Shown here: positions 62,601 through 64,000 of the stretch, in pieces | Layout of the letters: each line of letters opens with the position of its first letter | How positions within the stretch are numbered: the first letter of the stretch is position 1 | Assembly: GCA_965249005.1 (NCBI GenBank) | Contig: CBDFLD010000008.1 | Coordinates: forward strand, 1 to 64,000 | DNA: 64,000 bases | Origin: CBDFLD01 sp965249005 | GTDB taxonomy: Bacteria > Acidobacteriota > UBA6911 | Direction: 5' to 3' | Position numbers and translations under genes: made by a program | Notes under the pieces: generated by a model | What the model saw: only the letters and a program-made list of their open reading frames with translations | Database searches by the model: none | Told to the model about the DNA's origin: nothing

Positions 62601-62993
62601 TTGCTCGATTTCGGCTACCACGGTCGTAGTCTGGGAGATCTCGCCGGTCTCCAGGCGAATATCCGCTCTCAGTTGCTGGCCTACCCGCAGCACGAGGTCG
62701 GTGACGACACCCTTCTTGAACCCGGTGAGCTCCGCCTCTAGACGGTACGAGCCGACCGGAAGAAACTGCATTGCGTAGACACCCACATCGTTGGTGATCA
62801 CGGTCCGGTTCTGGTTGGTCCGTACATGAATGATCACGACGGTGACGCCGGGAACGACGGCTTCACTGGAATCGGTGACCAATCCCGAGATCGATCCGGT
62901 CTCGGTCTGCGCCCAGGCAGTTCCACCGGCCAAGCCGATCAGCCCGAGCATGAACACACAAATGAAAGGTGAGGTTTTATTACTCTTTGCCAT
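59638..62993 (-). CDS. Oar-type TonB-dependent receptor, apparent C-terminal frameshift
   Basis: Starts at ATG 62993 (GGAGGAAATC SD). Signal peptide ICVFMLGLIGLAGGTAWA, carboxypeptidase-regulatory-like domain (ETGSISGLVTDSSEAVVPG, GSYRLEAELTGFK), plug (ITNLPLNQRDLTRLVQLSVG, NNNLLVDGANLT) and barrel (HPVASFLLGVPLV). The main frame runs to 59859, but after WFDLDAF (about 59930) family-like sequence moves to another frame: FFRFGNSGRNLILTPGFATW, then FNILNCANLG and a final strand QIQFALRITF ending at 59638. The shift (-1 or +2 nt) is near a CCC run at 59919-59921. If real it would remove the last barrel strands. It leads the operon with the sulfatase and propeller/PHP genes. Confidence 0.87.
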
Positions 62994-63286
62994 GATTTCC
63001 TCCAGTGCGGACGAACCAAATACCTGCTCGAAAACCTTCGATTCGATGACCGAGACTGTCAAGGCGAACTCAGAATCACGCGCGGGACTATGACTCGCGC
63101 TCACGATGCCACAGGGATCTTGCCGATAAGCTATCACACAATCCTTTGCGACAGAAGCAATAATCTTGCTGCCTGCCCGACATCACTCTTGTCATCCTCG
63201 AGATGGAGAGACCCCGATCCTCATAGGATTTGTTATGGATTATGGTAGAGTAGCGGCACCCCACGACATGGATTCTTTTGCCCAAG

Positions 63287-63856
63287 ATGACCAAAGAACG
63301 CCGATATTTGCTTGCGTTTTTCCTTGTCCTTCTCGGCGCGTGCAACTTCGAGAAGGACCGAGCGATGGACACTGGAGTCCTTCCCGTCGAGTTGCGCTGC
63401 GAGTACCGACGAAACCCTCTGGGCGTAGATGTGAGGGAACCGCGTCTGAGCTGGGTATTGGAATCCGTATCCCTCGATCAACGCAATCAACGGCAAACGG
63501 CCTACCGGGTCCTGGTGGCGAGCACCCCTGGACTATTGAGCAAAGACCGTGGAGATTTGTGGGACAGCAGCAAGGTCGATTCCAATCAGACGCTTCATGT
63601 GACCTATGCGGGACACCCATTGCAGAGCAAAATGTCATGCTACTGGAAAGTACGGGTGTGGGACGAGTCAAGTCGGGAATCGCCCTGGAGTGATATCGGG
63701 CACTGGTCCATGGGGTTGCTACACGGGGGAGACTGGGGCGCGAAGTGGATCGGGAACGACCGACCGGTGGTAACGAGGGAAGACGAAGAGCAGGCGTATG
63801 CCGCGGCCAACAGCGGCTACCTTTCCACCGCTCGATCACCACTAGCCCCAAAATAA
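63287..63856 (+). pseudogene. Truncated alpha-L-rhamnosidase (GH78) N-terminal part
   Basis: 189 residues from ATG 63287. Lipoprotein signal LLAFFLVLLGAC. The N-terminal domains of bacterial GH78 enzymes are clear: VELRCEYRRNPLGVDVREPR, LSWVLES, QTAYRVLVAS, LWDSSKV, YWKVRVWDE, WSMGLL and DWGAKWIG. The frame ends at TAA 63854-63856 after about a fifth of the usual ~900-residue length. No other frame continues the homology, so the catalytic barrel is missing. It is probably a truncated gene. Divergent from the receptor operon. Confidence 0.75.
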
Positions 63857-64000
63857 GCGAGGTATGAGCTCGCTCGGAAAATCGTTTGCCTTTTCCGAAT
63901 ATCTCGTGGATTTCAGCTCCTTGTGCGTAACAGGGAAAGCAAAGAGAAACACAAGAGACAAACCTTCCATTGGTTGTCTGGATCACTTGATCTTGTTTGT
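63857..64000. other. Right edge, nothing recognised
   Basis: 144 bp after the rhamnosidase truncation. No continuation of GH78, no RNA gene and no clear repeat is visible. It may be the start of whatever replaced the rhamnosidase 3' end. Confidence 0.4.

Overview
The window looks like a chromosomal segment of a GC-rich (by eye roughly 58-60% GC), Gram-negative, glycan-degrading bacterium, most likely an Acidobacteriota (Bryobacterales/Solibacter-like). The main evidence is two very large Oar-type TonB-dependent receptors, each with an N-terminal carboxypeptidase-regulatory-like domain. Tat- and lipoprotein-exported sulfatases and glycosidases, DUF1080 and Gfo/Idh/MocA enzymes and a lone motAB pair fit the same picture. 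PVC bacteria share several of these families but rarely this receptor type. The taxonomic call is inference; there is no rRNA or other marker gene here.

Layout. 1-8.1 kb (+): the end of a CCG-type Fe-S oxidoreductase, an EtfB-like protein and a TMADH/DgcA-like flavoprotein (a demethylase-type electron-transfer set). Then come an SGNH hydrolase, a DUF1080 protein, an SMP-30 lactonase, an enolase-superfamily sugar-acid dehydratase and a zinc alcohol dehydrogenase. 8.4-11.9 kb: a small unknown gene, a Gfo/Idh oxidoreductase, a sugar-isomerase-like TIM barrel and a vapBC toxin-antitoxin pair. 12-22.5 kb: two distant amidohydrolase paralogues surround a frameshifted beta-propeller/PHP gene, an O-antigen ligase/methyltransferase pair, a low-GC insert (GntR regulator plus membrane protein) next to an integrase remnant, and an SDR. 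22.8-28.5 kb (+): sulfatase, alpha/beta hydrolase, sialidase-fold protein, gene remnants and a PQQ-like propeller. 28.6-34 kb: a COG2509 flavoprotein, motAB, an enoyl-CoA hydratase homologue and a PEGA protein.

34.1-63.9 kb is a polysaccharide-utilisation-like region. A minus-strand block holds GH5-like, GH51, GH78 (frameshifted), RhaT, GH51 and a serine hydrolase. It faces an Oar-type receptor (+), which converges with a second minus-strand block (Gfo/Idh, a GH63/GH37-type hydrolase, GH51). A further minus-strand operon encodes a frameshifted Oar-type receptor, a Tat sulfatase and a BNR-propeller/PHP (DUF3604-like) protein. The window ends in a truncated second rhamnosidase. Three GH51 arabinofuranosidases, GH78 enzymes and the RhaT symporter point to an arabinose- and rhamnose-rich, pectin-like and possibly sulfated substrate. 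The lactonase, dehydratase and dehydrogenases of the left part could feed non-phosphorylative catabolism of the released sugars.

The most unusual non-coding signal is a dispersed 25-bp palindromic repeat. It starts with GTAG followed by a 9-bp stem and a 3-nt loop, and occurs at least seven times. In four copies the element itself supplies the TAG stop codon of the adjoining gene. The window also has three apparent single-base-type frameshifts in large exported-protein genes, an 84-bp hairpin with 27-bp perfect arms, and a likely leaderless, operator-covered vapBC promoter.
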